DNA from: an uncultured Paracoccaceae bacterium
GTDB taxonomy: Bacteria > Pseudomonadota > Alphaproteobacteria > Rhodobacterales > Rhodobacteraceae
Length of the DNA stretch: 64,000 nt
Direction: 5' to 3'
Assembly: GCA_947503935.1 (NCBI GenBank)
Contig: CANNFR010000001.1
Span: forward strand, 310,001 to 374,000
In this document: positions 18,093-27,388 of the stretch, piece after piece
How the letters are laid out: each line of letters starts with the position of its first letter
How positions within the stretch are numbered: the first letter of the stretch is position 1
Notes under the pieces: model-generated
The model's database searches: none
What the model was told of the DNA's origin: nothing
What the model saw: only the letters and a program-made list of their open reading frames with translations
Program-made: the position numbers and the translations under genes

Positions 18093-19463
18093 TCAGGTTT
18101 TATTCTGCACAGGTATCAGTTCGGCCACAAGGGCGTGGAAATCTTTTTCCAGATAGCTGCGCGCGCGTTGCAAAAGCACCGGGATCGGGCTGGTCGGTTC
18201 CTTGCGGCGAAAGAATTCCTCAACCCCCACGACATGGCGCGCGACATCGGCGCGCGAGGTGATGGTGAATTCCGGCACGGGCTGATCGCTGGCCGCGCTG
18301 GCGGCCCCGCCCGCACGCTCAGACGAGAGGCTGCGCAGGCGGTCCATCGACAGCGAAAAGCCGGTCTCGGGCCCGAAATCGATGATCGCGCGCTTGGCAT
18401 CCTCGGGCAGCAGTGTTTCCAACGCCTCCACCAGGGGCCGCCCGATCAGCAGCCGCGACTGGGTCACCAGCAAAAGCGTGGCCGAGGACGGCTCGTGCGC
18501 CGCAAAGTAGCGCTCGGCTGCTTCGAGGGCGGCACGGGCCGCGGCGTGATTGTCGATCTGCACGGTGCCGCCCGCAGCCACGGGAGCCTGGGGGACGGCG
18601 GTCGGTTGCAAAGGCGCTTCGTCTGAGGTGCTGGCCTCAACCGCGGCAGGCACCTCCTCGGGCGGCGTGGGCTGGCCGGCGGGGGCGTCTTCTGACCAGA
18701 GGGTCAGGTCCGAACGGCCCATGCGGATGAAGCCCTGGATATCCGTGATGGTCCGCAAGGTGCGACTGAAATCGACGGTGAAGGGCGTCTCCAGCGCCTT
18801 GCAAGAAGCCGCGATCCGCCCCAACGCGGTCGCGATGGTGGTCAGATGCTGATGTGCCGCTGTCACATCGTCCCGAATGCCGGGATGGGCCAGCGCTTTG
18901 GTCAGTTCGTTGACATCACCGGCCTGTTCGCCGCTGCGCGGTTCAGATTGACGCGAGGCGACAAGGTAGGCCCGGTAGTTGACCGCGCGATCAGGCGTCA
19001 GCGGCATATAGTGCAACGGCGTGCCGAAGGTGACGACATTGTCGAGTTCCTCCAGTGTCGAGCGTCGGTCGACCGCACTTTTGCTGGCGCTGGGATGCAC
19101 CTCGACAGGAAAGGTTTCCAGCAGATCGGCAATCCCCGCGACCGATGCGGCCGTGTCGGCTAGCCGGCCGGCCAGGCACTGAAACCGCGCGCCCACGCTC
19201 AGCAGCCTGACGTCGCGGCTGCGTTTCAGAAGCGCGTCGACCTGCTTTTTCTCGGCTTTGTGATCGACCGATTTGGGATCGAAGACCTTGTCATGTCCAT
19301 CCTCGCCCGAAAGCGACTTCATGCCGGGTACGAAATATCGCTCGGGCAGGCGCCCCTCGGCGTCGTAATAGTATTCGACGAATGCCTCGTCGTCGGCTTC
19401 GGCCAGATCGGGCCCGCAGGGGGCATCGTCCGAGATCGGTTCAAGCAGCCAGTCGTAACTCAT
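18093..19463 (-). CDS. tssA: T6SS assembly cap protein TssA
   Basis: A 456-residue protein with an N-terminal ImpA_N domain (residues 8-130; LLEPISDDAPCGPDLAEADD). It is followed by a helical region (about 145-265), a low-complexity Pro/Ala linker (about 270-300) and a C-terminal helical end with RSYLEKDFHALVAELIP, the usual TssA oligomerisation segment. TssA primes and caps sheath/tube polymerisation. GAGGAG lies upstream of the start. A cleaved signal or membrane segment is absent, as expected. Confidence 0.93.
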   Translation of the reverse strand: MSYDWLLEPISDDAPCGPDLAEADDEAFVEYYYDAEGRLPERYFVPGMKSLSGEDGHDKVFDPKSVDHKAEKKQVDALLKRSRDVRLLSVGARFQCLAGRLADTAASVAGIADLLETFPVEVHPSASKSAVDRRSTLEELDNVVTFGTPLHYMPLTPDRAVNYRAYLVASRQSEPRSGEQAGDVNELTKALAHPGIRDDVTAAHQHLTTIATALGRIAASCKALETPFTVDFSRTLRTITDIQGFIRMGRSDLTLWSEDAPAGQPTPPEEVPAAVEASTSDEAPLQPTAVPQAPVAAGGTVQIDNHAAARAALEAAERYFAAHEPSSATLLLVTQSRLLIGRPLVEALETLLPEDAKRAIIDFGPETGFSLSMDRLRSLSSERAGGAASAASDQPVPEFTITSRADVARHVVGVEEFFRRKEPTSPIPVLLQRARSYLEKDFHALVAELIPVQNKT

Positions 19464-19517
19464 CTCAACTCCTCGGCTTGGCGAGCCTTTCTGTCATATC
19501 CGCAGGGGCAGGAAAAT

Positions 19518-20723
19518 CTAGCTCTGCTGTTGCGTGACCGCGCGGGCATAGGCTTCGGCGAAATGCTCAAGATAGACGTCCAGCATGCCGTTCTCATGGG
19601 CATTGGCCATGCTGTCCCAGCGTTCGACGAAAGCCTCCCAGGCCTTGCCCTTGCGGCCCGCCAGAACACTGCCCGAGACGCCCTCTTCGATCGTTTCCGG
19701 GGCAATTTCCGCCAGAAGCTTGGCCAAGGCGGGCTGCATTGCCGCGAAAATGGCGGCCTGATGCAAGCGGATATCCTTCAGCGCCTCCGACAGGCCGTCT
19801 GCCCCGGTCAGATAACCCGGACGATGCCGCAGAAACAGCGCCTCAAGCGCCTGTTCGGCATCTGGCAGGAATTTCAGCGGGTTGTTGTCAGAGGCGCTGC
19901 GCATGGTCCGGTCGCTGCCTTTGACAAAGCGTTTGGCGGCGGCGCGGTCCTGCAACATGGCCATCGCCTCGGCCACCGCGACACGCAGGCCCTTGCCGAT
20001 CTCGCGGGCCAACTGGACGGCGTCGGCCTCGGTATAAGCGCCGGGAGGGATGCCCGCACCTTCGCAGAACGCCTGGATGATGGCTGCGGGATCGGGGCCG
20101 GTTTGGACAGGCTGGGCGGGCGCCACGATCGGGCGCGTCAATGGCAACGGTGCCTCGGCGGGCGCGGACTGGGGCGGCGCAGGCATCGCCGCGTGGGGCG
20201 GCGCGGGCTGCTGCGGCATTGCGGGCGGGGCCGCAGGTGGCTGCGGCGCCACCGGAATGGGGTTTGAGATGAAGTCGTCGCCGAAATCCTCAAACCGGCG
20301 ATTGTCGGAGACAGGCGAGGGGTCAATCGGGGCGTAGCTTGCCGGGCCGACCGACCAGGGGTCATTGTCAGTATCGAAGGCAGATGCCGGGGGCGGCGCG
20401 GCCATCTGTTGGCCCAGATGCGTGACGATGATGTAGTGGCCGACCTGAAACCTGTCGCCTTCGGTCAGCCTGTGGGGCCCTTCCAGGCGATATTGGTGCC
20501 CCTGCAGGAAGGTGCCGTTGGTCGAGACATCCGTCAGCCAATAGGCGCCTTGCACGAAAGCCACGTCAAAGTGATGGGTCGAGATATGGCGGGCCGGGTC
20601 GGGCAATACCCAATCCATCGCGCTGCCGCGTCCGGCCTGAAAGCCGCGTCCCTCGACGCTGATCTGCGCCGGACCGCCATCCTCCAGGAGATCGTAGTTT
20701 TCGATCCGCAGCGTAAGTGTCAT
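19518..20723 (-). CDS. tagH: T6SS FHA-domain protein (Fha/TagH)
   Basis: A 401-residue protein. The N-terminal FHA domain (residues about 20-105) shows GRGSAMDWVLPDPARHIS, HHFDV and STNGTFL, the residues that recognise phosphothreonine. A Pro/Ala-rich linker (about 110-215) leads to a C-terminal helical domain (about 225-400) typical of T6SS Fha proteins (FLPDAEQALEALF, AWEAFVERWDSM). In the threonine-phosphorylation pathway Fha is the target of PpkA and is reset by PppA; both are encoded in the plus arm. This makes it the likely on/off relay of the system. Confidence 0.93.
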   Translation of the reverse strand: MTLTLRIENYDLLEDGGPAQISVEGRGFQAGRGSAMDWVLPDPARHISTHHFDVAFVQGAYWLTDVSTNGTFLQGHQYRLEGPHRLTEGDRFQVGHYIIVTHLGQQMAAPPPASAFDTDNDPWSVGPASYAPIDPSPVSDNRRFEDFGDDFISNPIPVAPQPPAAPPAMPQQPAPPHAAMPAPPQSAPAEAPLPLTRPIVAPAQPVQTGPDPAAIIQAFCEGAGIPPGAYTEADAVQLAREIGKGLRVAVAEAMAMLQDRAAAKRFVKGSDRTMRSASDNNPLKFLPDAEQALEALFLRHRPGYLTGADGLSEALKDIRLHQAAIFAAMQPALAKLLAEIAPETIEEGVSGSVLAGRKGKAWEAFVERWDSMANAHENGMLDVYLEHFAEAYARAVTQQQS

Positions 20724-20755
20724 GGCCCTGCCATGGCCCTTTGGGGCCGTAAAGT

Positions 20756-21352
20756 CTAGTGGACGCGGAACAGCGTTTCCGCCATGTCGATGAACCGGGC
20801 CAGGTGGATCGAGCGGCGCGACAGATCGGCCCTGGCCAGGCAGGACAGAACGCTGGAATTGATCGCGCGCGGCGCGCGGTAGACGGGCACGGGGGCGGGA
20901 TCGTTCGGCGCGATCGACCCGCCGGACCAGCCGACGGCCAGCCCCAGGAATGTCGCCGGTGACCGGGTCCGCGCCCAGAGCGCTTCGCGCATGGTGCGAT
21001 GCCGGTTGTCGGCGGTGGGGTCGGCTGTCCAGGCGGCGACAAGCTCCATCAGGTGTCTGTCATCGGCGCTGAGTGTGTCCGGCATGGTGCGCAGGCATTC
21101 GTAACCCCACCAGATCGCCATGCGGGGCAACGCCGCGAAGGCCGTGAAAGTGACCGCCTCTTCCGGCGTCGTGCTGGCGCGCAGGCGGGCCAGAAACGCC
21201 AGCGGATTTTCCCCGTCGCGCGGGCGCTGCTGGGTCAGATCGCCGATCTGCGGGATCGTCGCATAAAGGCCAAGCGGTGTGTCATGGCGTAGCGTATCGA
21301 CAGGCGGCTGTGTCTTTTCGCTGTCGCTGTCGAGAGAATCGATGGGAGACAT
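20756..21352 (-). CDS. T6SS-associated protein of unknown function (DUF6931-like)
   Basis: A 198-residue cytoplasmic protein, the first gene of the T6SS minus arm, 32 bases before tagH. It is Ala/Arg-rich and helical, with Trp-rich segments (MAIWWGYECLRTMPD, LAVGWSGGSIAP, ALWARTRSPATFLGL). The pattern resembles DUF6931 proteins that occur beside T6SS fha genes, but I cannot confirm the family. No signal or membrane segment. First-gene position beside fha suggests a regulatory or assembly accessory. Confidence 0.75.
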   Translation of the reverse strand: MSPIDSLDSDSEKTQPPVDTLRHDTPLGLYATIPQIGDLTQQRPRDGENPLAFLARLRASTTPEEAVTFTAFAALPRMAIWWGYECLRTMPDTLSADDRHLMELVAAWTADPTADNRHRTMREALWARTRSPATFLGLAVGWSGGSIAPNDPAPVPVYRAPRAINSSVLSCLARADLSRRSIHLARFIDMAETLFRVH

Positions 21353-21536
21353 ATCCGCGTTGGAACCTTCGCAAGACTATCGGGAGCCGGGCCCGTTTCA
21401 ACCGCATTATGCCGGGGAAATGCCCCGGTATCGCGGCACTTTGAGTGCTCTCAGCGGGGGCGTCAAGCCGTCAGCATGCCAAACGGGCCTCGGTTCCATG
21501 TAATTTGGCCATAGGGGTAGGGAAATCATGACTTGC

Positions 21537-21550
21537 GGCACGTTGGCCGC
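21537..21550 (+). promoter_or_regulatory. Possible sigma-54 (-24/-12) promoter before the autotransporter and T6SS plus arm
   Basis: GGCACG at 21537-21542, then CCGC ending at 21550, gives the exact GG-N10-GC spacing of sigma-54 promoters; the -24 half matches the GGCACG consensus, the -12 half is weaker. It lies about 60 bases before the autotransporter ATG in the 259-bp divergent spacer. A 6-bp inverted repeat (CCGGGG/CCCCGG, 21412-21428) lies nearer the minus-arm start. A single match of this size can arise by chance. Confidence 0.3.
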
Positions 21551-21611
21551 TTGAACGCCGTGCAAGGCTGGGGCAAGTTACCGCCGATTGAATGTGCTGG
21601 GGTTAACCAAA

Positions 21612-24600
21612 ATGAATTCTGTCTCGCCCGCCGCGATATTCCGCGCCTTTCTGGCCAAGGGCGCGAAGCGGCAAACCTCAAGGCTGCTGATCTGTTCAAC
21701 CTCGGCGCTGGCGCTGATGCTTGCCCAGCCGACCGTGGCCATAGCGCAGGACCTGACCTGGGATGGTGGAAGTAGTGGGCAATGGACCGGAGCGGGTAAC
21801 TGGCGCGATAACGGAACTGGTAACTCAGCTACATTTGCCAACGGCGACACTGTCGAATTGGATCAGAGTGGGGGGGTCGACGTCACAATAACGGGAACAG
21901 TGGCGCCCGGTGCCATTTCCTTGAATCAAGATAATCAAAACATTCAAGGTGGTGTCATCAGCAGCGCAAGCGCGGCCGGTGGCGGCCCTCTCATTATCGA
22001 TTTCACGGGTAGGAATGACGACTCAACGATTAGTTCGGCCTTGTCCGGCGATTTTACTGTGCGTTCATCTGGTTCCACGATCGATCCGGGGCGCCTGACA
22101 TTTTCGGGCAGGAGCGCGCAGATCACGTCGCTGACCATTGAAAGTGGTGGGAGTCCCGCAGAGTCAGTTAGTGTCACCAACACAGGCATCATGGGAAACT
22201 TTACGGTCGACCCATTTGGCGGGGGAGTCATTTTCGGGCCGCCGTCGGTGGCGATCACGAACAATGGAAACTTCACGAATACGAATGACGGCGTCATCAA
22301 CGGGTCGGTGACGAATACCAGAAGTGCGGATCTGGCCGGCAGGATTCTAGGTGATGTAACCGGCTCTTCAGGGACGATCACGATCACGGGCGGTGATCTT
22401 AATGTCGGGGATGGCATCAATAATGGGCCGAATTCCGAGATCAGAGTTTCCGATGGTGATCTGAGTGCAGAGAGCTTGACCAATGAGGGTGTTGTTACCG
22501 TTGGCTCCGGCCAGACGCTGACAGTCCGGGTTGCGCCTGAATTGATCAACCGCAACGGTGGTGAGTTAAATGTCCAAGGCGGCGGTGCAGTGGCATCGAG
22601 CGTCGTTAATGGTCTTAACAGCACGGTTACCCTCGACGGTACCATTATCGGAAATCTCACCACGGAAGGTACCGTAAACGGTCGCGGGACGGTTCAAGGC
22701 AATCTCATTGTGAATAACGGCACAACATCTGCGATAGGAGGTACAGGCGACCCTCTGATCGTGACCGGAACTCTGGACATCAATCGCGGTGCGGGCACTT
22801 TTGGTACGGTCGAAGTGATAAGCGGCAATTTGACTGCCGGGAACGTCACCAATGCCGGCGTTCTTACACTGGGCACTAATCGTACGCTGACTATCACGGC
22901 TGGTCAGGTGTTGAATGAGAATGGCGGCATCCTGACGGTTGGTGATGGGAGCCGGATCGACGGGGATGTGACGAATGACGCCGGCGGGACCGTTAATCTG
23001 AACAACGGCACGATTGACGGGACGTTGACGACCGCCGGCACCGTTGAGGCGGCGGGGCGTGTTACTGGATTGGTCACTGTCAACAATGGCTCGCTGACGA
23101 CGACTGGCGGTCTGACCCTCGACACTAATCTGGATATCAATGCCGATGCGGTCGCGGGAACACGTGGGTCGGTTATCGTGAGTGGCGGCGATATGGCTGT
23201 CGCTGATGTCGACAACGCCGGAAACCTGACAGTCAACAATAACAGCAGGTTGACGATCGGCGCCAATGGTGAGGTGACGAACGAAGCGGGCGGCGTGGTG
23301 ACCGTTTCAAGCGGGACCATCGCCGGCAATGTGACCAACAATATCGGTGCCACCGTTAACCTTGATGGCACTGTGACCGGTAACCTGGTCAACGATGGCG
23401 CGCTCAATGCACAGGGGGCTGTTGACGGCGACCTGACGCTCAATCGTCCCAATGGCGCTACAGGCCCAAGTATGGACCTGACAGGCAATCTGACTGTTGG
23501 CGGAACGCTTGATATCAACAACAATGCCCTGACCCCGACAAACCGCGGATCACTTGCAGTCGACGCCGGTGATCTGACCGCGGGCGGCGTTACCAATGCG
23601 GGTGATCTCACAATTGCCGCGACCCGCTCACTGACAGTTGGTGGGGACGATCTGGTCAATGAAGCTGGCGGTCGGGTTATTGTGCAAACCGATGGTGTGG
23701 TTGTCGGCGATATTCAGAATGCCGTGGGTGCGCAGGTAAATGTACAAGACCGTGCAGAGGTCGATGGCGATATCACCAACCTTGGGATTGTCTCGATGGG
23801 TGGCCGCGTCGACGGGACAATCCAGAACGGAGCCGGGGGTGCCGCGCCGAATACCTCGGCCGCGCTCACCACGTTCGGGAACGCGACTATCACGGGCGGT
23901 GTGGACAACTTCGCGATCATCAACGCAAACGGCGGGTCTTTTGAGAGTGGCGTGGAGAACACTGCCAGCGGCAGCTTCAACGTGGGTGGCAACGTCTCGG
24001 TTACCGGTTCATTCTTGAATGACGGTCGCGTGTCGGTGGTCGGCAGCGACCCCCGAACGCTGACCATTGCCGAGGACTTCGCAGGCAACAGTGTTTTCAC
24101 AAATAACGGTACGATTGATACGGGCACCGGCACGTTGCTGATCAATGCCAATGAAACCATCCTGAACGCGACGTCGGTCATCACCGGCAATGTGCAGTTC
24201 GGCGGGGGCATTACGAATGCCGGCACATTCAGCTTTGACGGCGCATCTGATCTGAATGGAAACTTCTCGAATATCGATCGGGGCGATCCAGTCAACAACC
24301 CCGGTCTTACCAATGTGAACGCCGCCGTGACCGCCAATGGCTTTGATGTGACGAATGGCGGTGACTTTAACGTCAATGGCGGCGGTGTGATCCTGGGTGC
24401 TGGTACCGTCACCAACAACGATCAGGGAACGTTCGATGTCGCCGGGAACGGGCGGGTCGAGGCCACCAATGTGATAAATGCTGGTGCCGGCGTTTTCACG
24501 ATCGGGCCGGACGCAAGCGTCAACACGACGGCTGGCTTCGCAAATGGTGGCGGTGGTCGCGTAGAAAACAGCGGCACCATTTCTGGCGGCTTCATAAATA

Positions 24601-27284
24601 ATGACACCGGCACGCTCAACAATGTCGGCACGGTCAACGGAGGGCTGACCAACAATAGGGGCGGCATCGTCACAAATACCGGGCGCATTGTCGGGGACGT
24701 CGCCAATAATAATGGCGGCCAGCTAGCGACATCGAACCGTATTGAGGGCAACCTTACAAATGCGGGTACGGCGAATGCATCCGGTGTTGTGACCGGTAAT
24801 GTTGTTGTCAACGACGGCTCGCTTTCGACAACGGCCGCGGGGCTGCTGAATGTTGGACAGTCGCTGGACATCAACAACGCCGGCAATCAGCGCGGTTCTG
24901 TCACGATTGGCCTTGGCAACATGTCAGTTGCCAGTGCGACGAATGCTGGCGATCTGACGATCGGCGGGCAGCGTACGTTGACGATACGCTCGGGGGCTCT
25001 GACAACCGAAGCGGCCGGTGTGACAACGGTGGATGGCACCGTTTCTGGGGCAGCGGATGTCGCTGGCAACGGCCAGATGATCGTAAATGGCCAGGTGACG
25101 GGCGCGGTTCGCAACGAACAGCTCGGCCTGGTGCAGTTGAACGGCGGTCAGATCGGTGCCCTGACAAATGCAGGTGTGACCCGGGGCGGCGGCACGGTAA
25201 ATGGTGGCATCACGAACCTCGATACCGGCGAAGTCAGAACGACGGCGGACCTGGTGGTCAACGGTACAATCGCGAATGGTGGACAGGTCAACATTACCGC
25301 AGGCACGCTTTCCACCGCAGGGATCGGCAACCTCAACTCGGTTGTTCTGGAGGCAGGTGCGACCTTGCAGCTGACCAATGATGGCGCATTGCAAAACGGC
25401 GATGGGGCGACGGCGCAGCTGGACGGCACCGTCAATGGTGATGTGGAGAATTTCGAAGGCGGAACGGTCACCTTCACCGGTACGATGACCGGTGATCTCG
25501 TCAATGACGGTGCCGCCAATCTGGAAGGCAATATTACCGGTGACGTGACCCATATGGGGACGTCGTTCAATCTGACCGGCAATCTTGACGTGAACGGTCG
25601 GGTCGCAAATCTCGAAACGATTGGCTTTGGCCAGGGCGACACCATGACCGCGACACAGCTGGACAATAGCGGCACGTTGAATTTCACCGGCGGCGCTTAC
25701 ACCGGCGCATTGGCGAGCGACGGCACGATCAACGCCGTCGATGGGACGACGTTTGGCGGTGGCTTGGTCCGGAATGCAGGCGCAATCAATCTGACCGGTT
25801 CTGGCGGTGGCCGCACGTTGTCGTTCGGGAGCGGGCTAGACAACACCGGCGGTACCGTCGACATGCGCGACGGCTTCACCGGCGATACGCTCAACGTTCA
25901 GGGCGGCCTGACCGGTGGTACGTATCTGATGGACCTCGATTTTCAGACAGACGGCGTGGCCGAAAGCACTTTCGACCAGATCGTGGTTGGCAGTGGTGCC
26001 GTGACGGGCCAGATCGTTCTGGATTTCAACGTCATCACGTCGGACGAAACAAATGACCGTCTGCTGGTTCTGGACGTGGTCGATGGGGCGGCGAATGCCT
26101 TTGGTGTCACCGCTGTCGGCCTGCCTGCGAATGAGCGGCGGATATTCTCGCTGGATGCCGACAATAACAACGGCGTCGTTACGGGCGACGTGTTCGTCGT
26201 GCAGCAGGTGAACCCCGCACTTGGCGGCATTGCGGGCAACGTGGCGTTGACACAGTCCCTGATCGGCTCGGTCATCAACCGGCCGTCCAGCCCGTTCGTA
26301 ACCGGCCTGGCCTATACCGGCGACGATCCGTGCGGCTATGGCGGCTGGGGCCGGATCATCGGCGGTGAGGCTGAGGCATCTGGCGCGACCTCAAACAATA
26401 TCGGCGATTTCGCCAGCGAGATTGACGCAAGCTATGCCGGCATGCAGCTGGGCGGTGATTTCGCCTGCTTCAACGGCGTCGCAGGCGGCTGGGATCTGGC
26501 CGTCGGTGCTATCGGCGGCATCAATAACGGGTCAACGACGCAGCCGGTCTTTGCCATCGATCCGCTTGATCCAACCCGCCTGTCCGACACGCTTGCCAGT
26601 GTGACAACCTCAGATTTCGATCAGTATTATGGGGGCATCTATGCAACGGGCGCGCGCCGCATTGGGGAAGATCAGCAATTCGCCTTTGACCTGCAATATC
26701 GGCTTGAGCGCACTGATTTTGCAATCACCAATGAGGGCCGAGGTGGCCGGCCGGGGCTGGGCCTGGACGAGACCGAGTTCTCGAGCACCGCACAGACGCT
26801 GTCGGGATCGATCAGCTACGCTGTTCCGATCCGTGACACCAAACTGTCCGTGGTGCCGACGGCCGGTTTCGCCCTCACCAACCTGAAAACCGATGATGTG
26901 GTCTTTGATGACGGCAGCCGCCTGATCATCGACGATGGCGAAAGCCGGACGGCATTTGTCGGGGCCACCTTGTCGCGGACTGTTGTGCAGCCCAGCGGAA
27001 CCTCGGCGCTGAACCAGTTCATCACGGCGACCTACTACAACGATTTCGGCGATGATCTGACATCGACCTTTATCAACGCAGCCGACGGTTCGACCGACCA
27101 ATTGTCATCCAGTAACCTGGGCAGCTACACCGAAATTAGCGCGGGCCTCAACTATCTCAGGCTGCTTGAGCCCGATCAGTTGGGCAATGCGCGGCAGATG
27201 AATGCTAGTATCCGCGGTGACTACCGAACCGGCGGGTCGCTGGACAGCTGGGGCATCACCGCGCAGGTGCGGATACAATTCTAG
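21612..27284 (+). CDS. Giant type V autotransporter with repeated beta-helix passenger
   Basis: About 1890 residues. A long N-terminal signal region with a basic stretch (KGAKRQTSRLLICSTSALAL) ends near AIAQ. Then comes a Gly/Asn/Thr-rich passenger full of short beta repeats, then a C-terminal autotransporter beta-barrel (about 1570-1890) ending with aromatic Phe (AQVRIQF). The passenger contains degenerate modules of about 120-126 residues, each opening with LDIN and followed by RGSV, GDM-type, NAGDLTI and NEAGG motifs. It has almost no cysteine (two in the mature chain). Autotransporters of this kind usually act as adhesins on the cell surface. It lies between the two T6SS arms and 105 bases before tssK. 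ATG 21612 is preferred over the in-frame TTG 21588. Confidence 0.9.
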   Translation: MNSVSPAAIFRAFLAKGAKRQTSRLLICSTSALALMLAQPTVAIAQDLTWDGGSSGQWTGAGNWRDNGTGNSATFANGDTVELDQSGGVDVTITGTVAPGAISLNQDNQNIQGGVISSASAAGGGPLIIDFTGRNDDSTISSALSGDFTVRSSGSTIDPGRLTFSGRSAQITSLTIESGGSPAESVSVTNTGIMGNFTVDPFGGGVIFGPPSVAITNNGNFTNTNDGVINGSVTNTRSADLAGRILGDVTGSSGTITITGGDLNVGDGINNGPNSEIRVSDGDLSAESLTNEGVVTVGSGQTLTVRVAPELINRNGGELNVQGGGAVASSVVNGLNSTVTLDGTIIGNLTTEGTVNGRGTVQGNLIVNNGTTSAIGGTGDPLIVTGTLDINRGAGTFGTVEVISGNLTAGNVTNAGVLTLGTNRTLTITAGQVLNENGGILTVGDGSRIDGDVTNDAGGTVNLNNGTIDGTLTTAGTVEAAGRVTGLVTVNNGSLTTTGGLTLDTNLDINADAVAGTRGSVIVSGGDMAVADVDNAGNLTVNNNSRLTIGANGEVTNEAGGVVTVSSGTIAGNVTNNIGATVNLDGTVTGNLVNDGALNAQGAVDGDLTLNRPNGATGPSMDLTGNLTVGGTLDINNNALTPTNRGSLAVDAGDLTAGGVTNAGDLTIAATRSLTVGGDDLVNEAGGRVIVQTDGVVVGDIQNAVGAQVNVQDRAEVDGDITNLGIVSMGGRVDGTIQNGAGGAAPNTSAALTTFGNATITGGVDNFAIINANGGSFESGVENTASGSFNVGGNVSVTGSFLNDGRVSVVGSDPRTLTIAEDFAGNSVFTNNGTIDTGTGTLLINANETILNATSVITGNVQFGGGITNAGTFSFDGASDLNGNFSNIDRGDPVNNPGLTNVNAAVTANGFDVTNGGDFNVNGGGVILGAGTVTNNDQGTFDVAGNGRVEATNVINAGAGVFTIGPDASVNTTAGFANGGGGRVENSGTISGGFINNDTGTLNNVGTVNGGLTNNRGGIVTNTGRIVGDVANNNGGQLATSNRIEGNLTNAGTANASGVVTGNVVVNDGSLSTTAAGLLNVGQSLDINNAGNQRGSVTIGLGNMSVASATNAGDLTIGGQRTLTIRSGALTTEAAGVTTVDGTVSGAADVAGNGQMIVNGQVTGAVRNEQLGLVQLNGGQIGALTNAGVTRGGGTVNGGITNLDTGEVRTTADLVVNGTIANGGQVNITAGTLSTAGIGNLNSVVLEAGATLQLTNDGALQNGDGATAQLDGTVNGDVENFEGGTVTFTGTMTGDLVNDGAANLEGNITGDVTHMGTSFNLTGNLDVNGRVANLETIGFGQGDTMTATQLDNSGTLNFTGGAYTGALASDGTINAVDGTTFGGGLVRNAGAINLTGSGGGRTLSFGSGLDNTGGTVDMRDGFTGDTLNVQGGLTGGTYLMDLDFQTDGVAESTFDQIVVGSGAVTGQIVLDFNVITSDETNDRLLVLDVVDGAANAFGVTAVGLPANERRIFSLDADNNNGVVTGDVFVVQQVNPALGGIAGNVALTQSLIGSVINRPSSPFVTGLAYTGDDPCGYGGWGRIIGGEAEASGATSNNIGDFASEIDASYAGMQLGGDFACFNGVAGGWDLAVGAIGGINNGSTTQPVFAIDPLDPTRLSDTLASVTTSDFDQYYGGIYATGARRIGEDQQFAFDLQYRLERTDFAITNEGRGGRPGLGLDETEFSSTAQTLSGSISYAVPIRDTKLSVVPTAGFALTNLKTDDVVFDDGSRLIIDDGESRTAFVGATLSRTVVQPSGTSALNQFITATYYNDFGDDLTSTFINAADGSTDQLSSSNLGSYTEISAGLNYLRLLEPDQLGNARQMNASIRGDYRTGGSLDSWGITAQVRIQF
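22772..24875 (+). repeat. Degenerate tandem modules in the autotransporter passenger
   Basis: The codons for LDIN recur at about 22772, 23130, 23508 and 24864. The first spacings are 358 and 378 bases, so a unit is about 120-126 codons. Each unit shares, in order, LDIN, RGSV/L, GDL/M-x-A, NAG-x-LT, a Leu-Thr-Ile/Val strand, NE-x-GG and two V-x-G-x-x-x-N turns. Between 23.9 and 24.8 kb the units are more diverged. The repeats are protein-level, not exact DNA repeats, so gain by old duplications is likely. Confidence 0.65.
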
Positions 27285-27309
27285 GGTGCCGCATGTCTTG
27301 ACCTAGAGG

Positions 27310-27331
27310 GGGGCAGGTTTAAGACTGCCCC
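27310..27331. terminator. Hairpin between the autotransporter and tssK
   Basis: GGGGCAG (27310-27316) and CTGCCCC (27325-27331) form a perfect 7-bp stem with an 8-base loop, 26 bases after the autotransporter stop. It is not followed by a T-run, so it may be a weak or Rho-assisted terminator, or a processing/stability element that separates autotransporter expression from tssK. Confidence 0.45.
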
Positions 27332-27388
27332 TCGCCCAAAGGGTGTGGAACGCGACGCAACGGCTCTGGCCCAATCGATTGGAAGAAA

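Noticed and set aside
22772-24875. CRISPR-like or satellite DNA array
   Set aside because: The periodicity is about 360-380 bases, only protein motifs are conserved, and there are no short identical direct repeats with unique spacers.
21944-26278. Several long minus-strand frames opposite the autotransporter
   Set aside because: They are Pro/Ser/Val-rich mirror translations of the repeated Asn/Thr/Gly passenger codons; the plus-strand frame has a signal peptide and beta-barrel.
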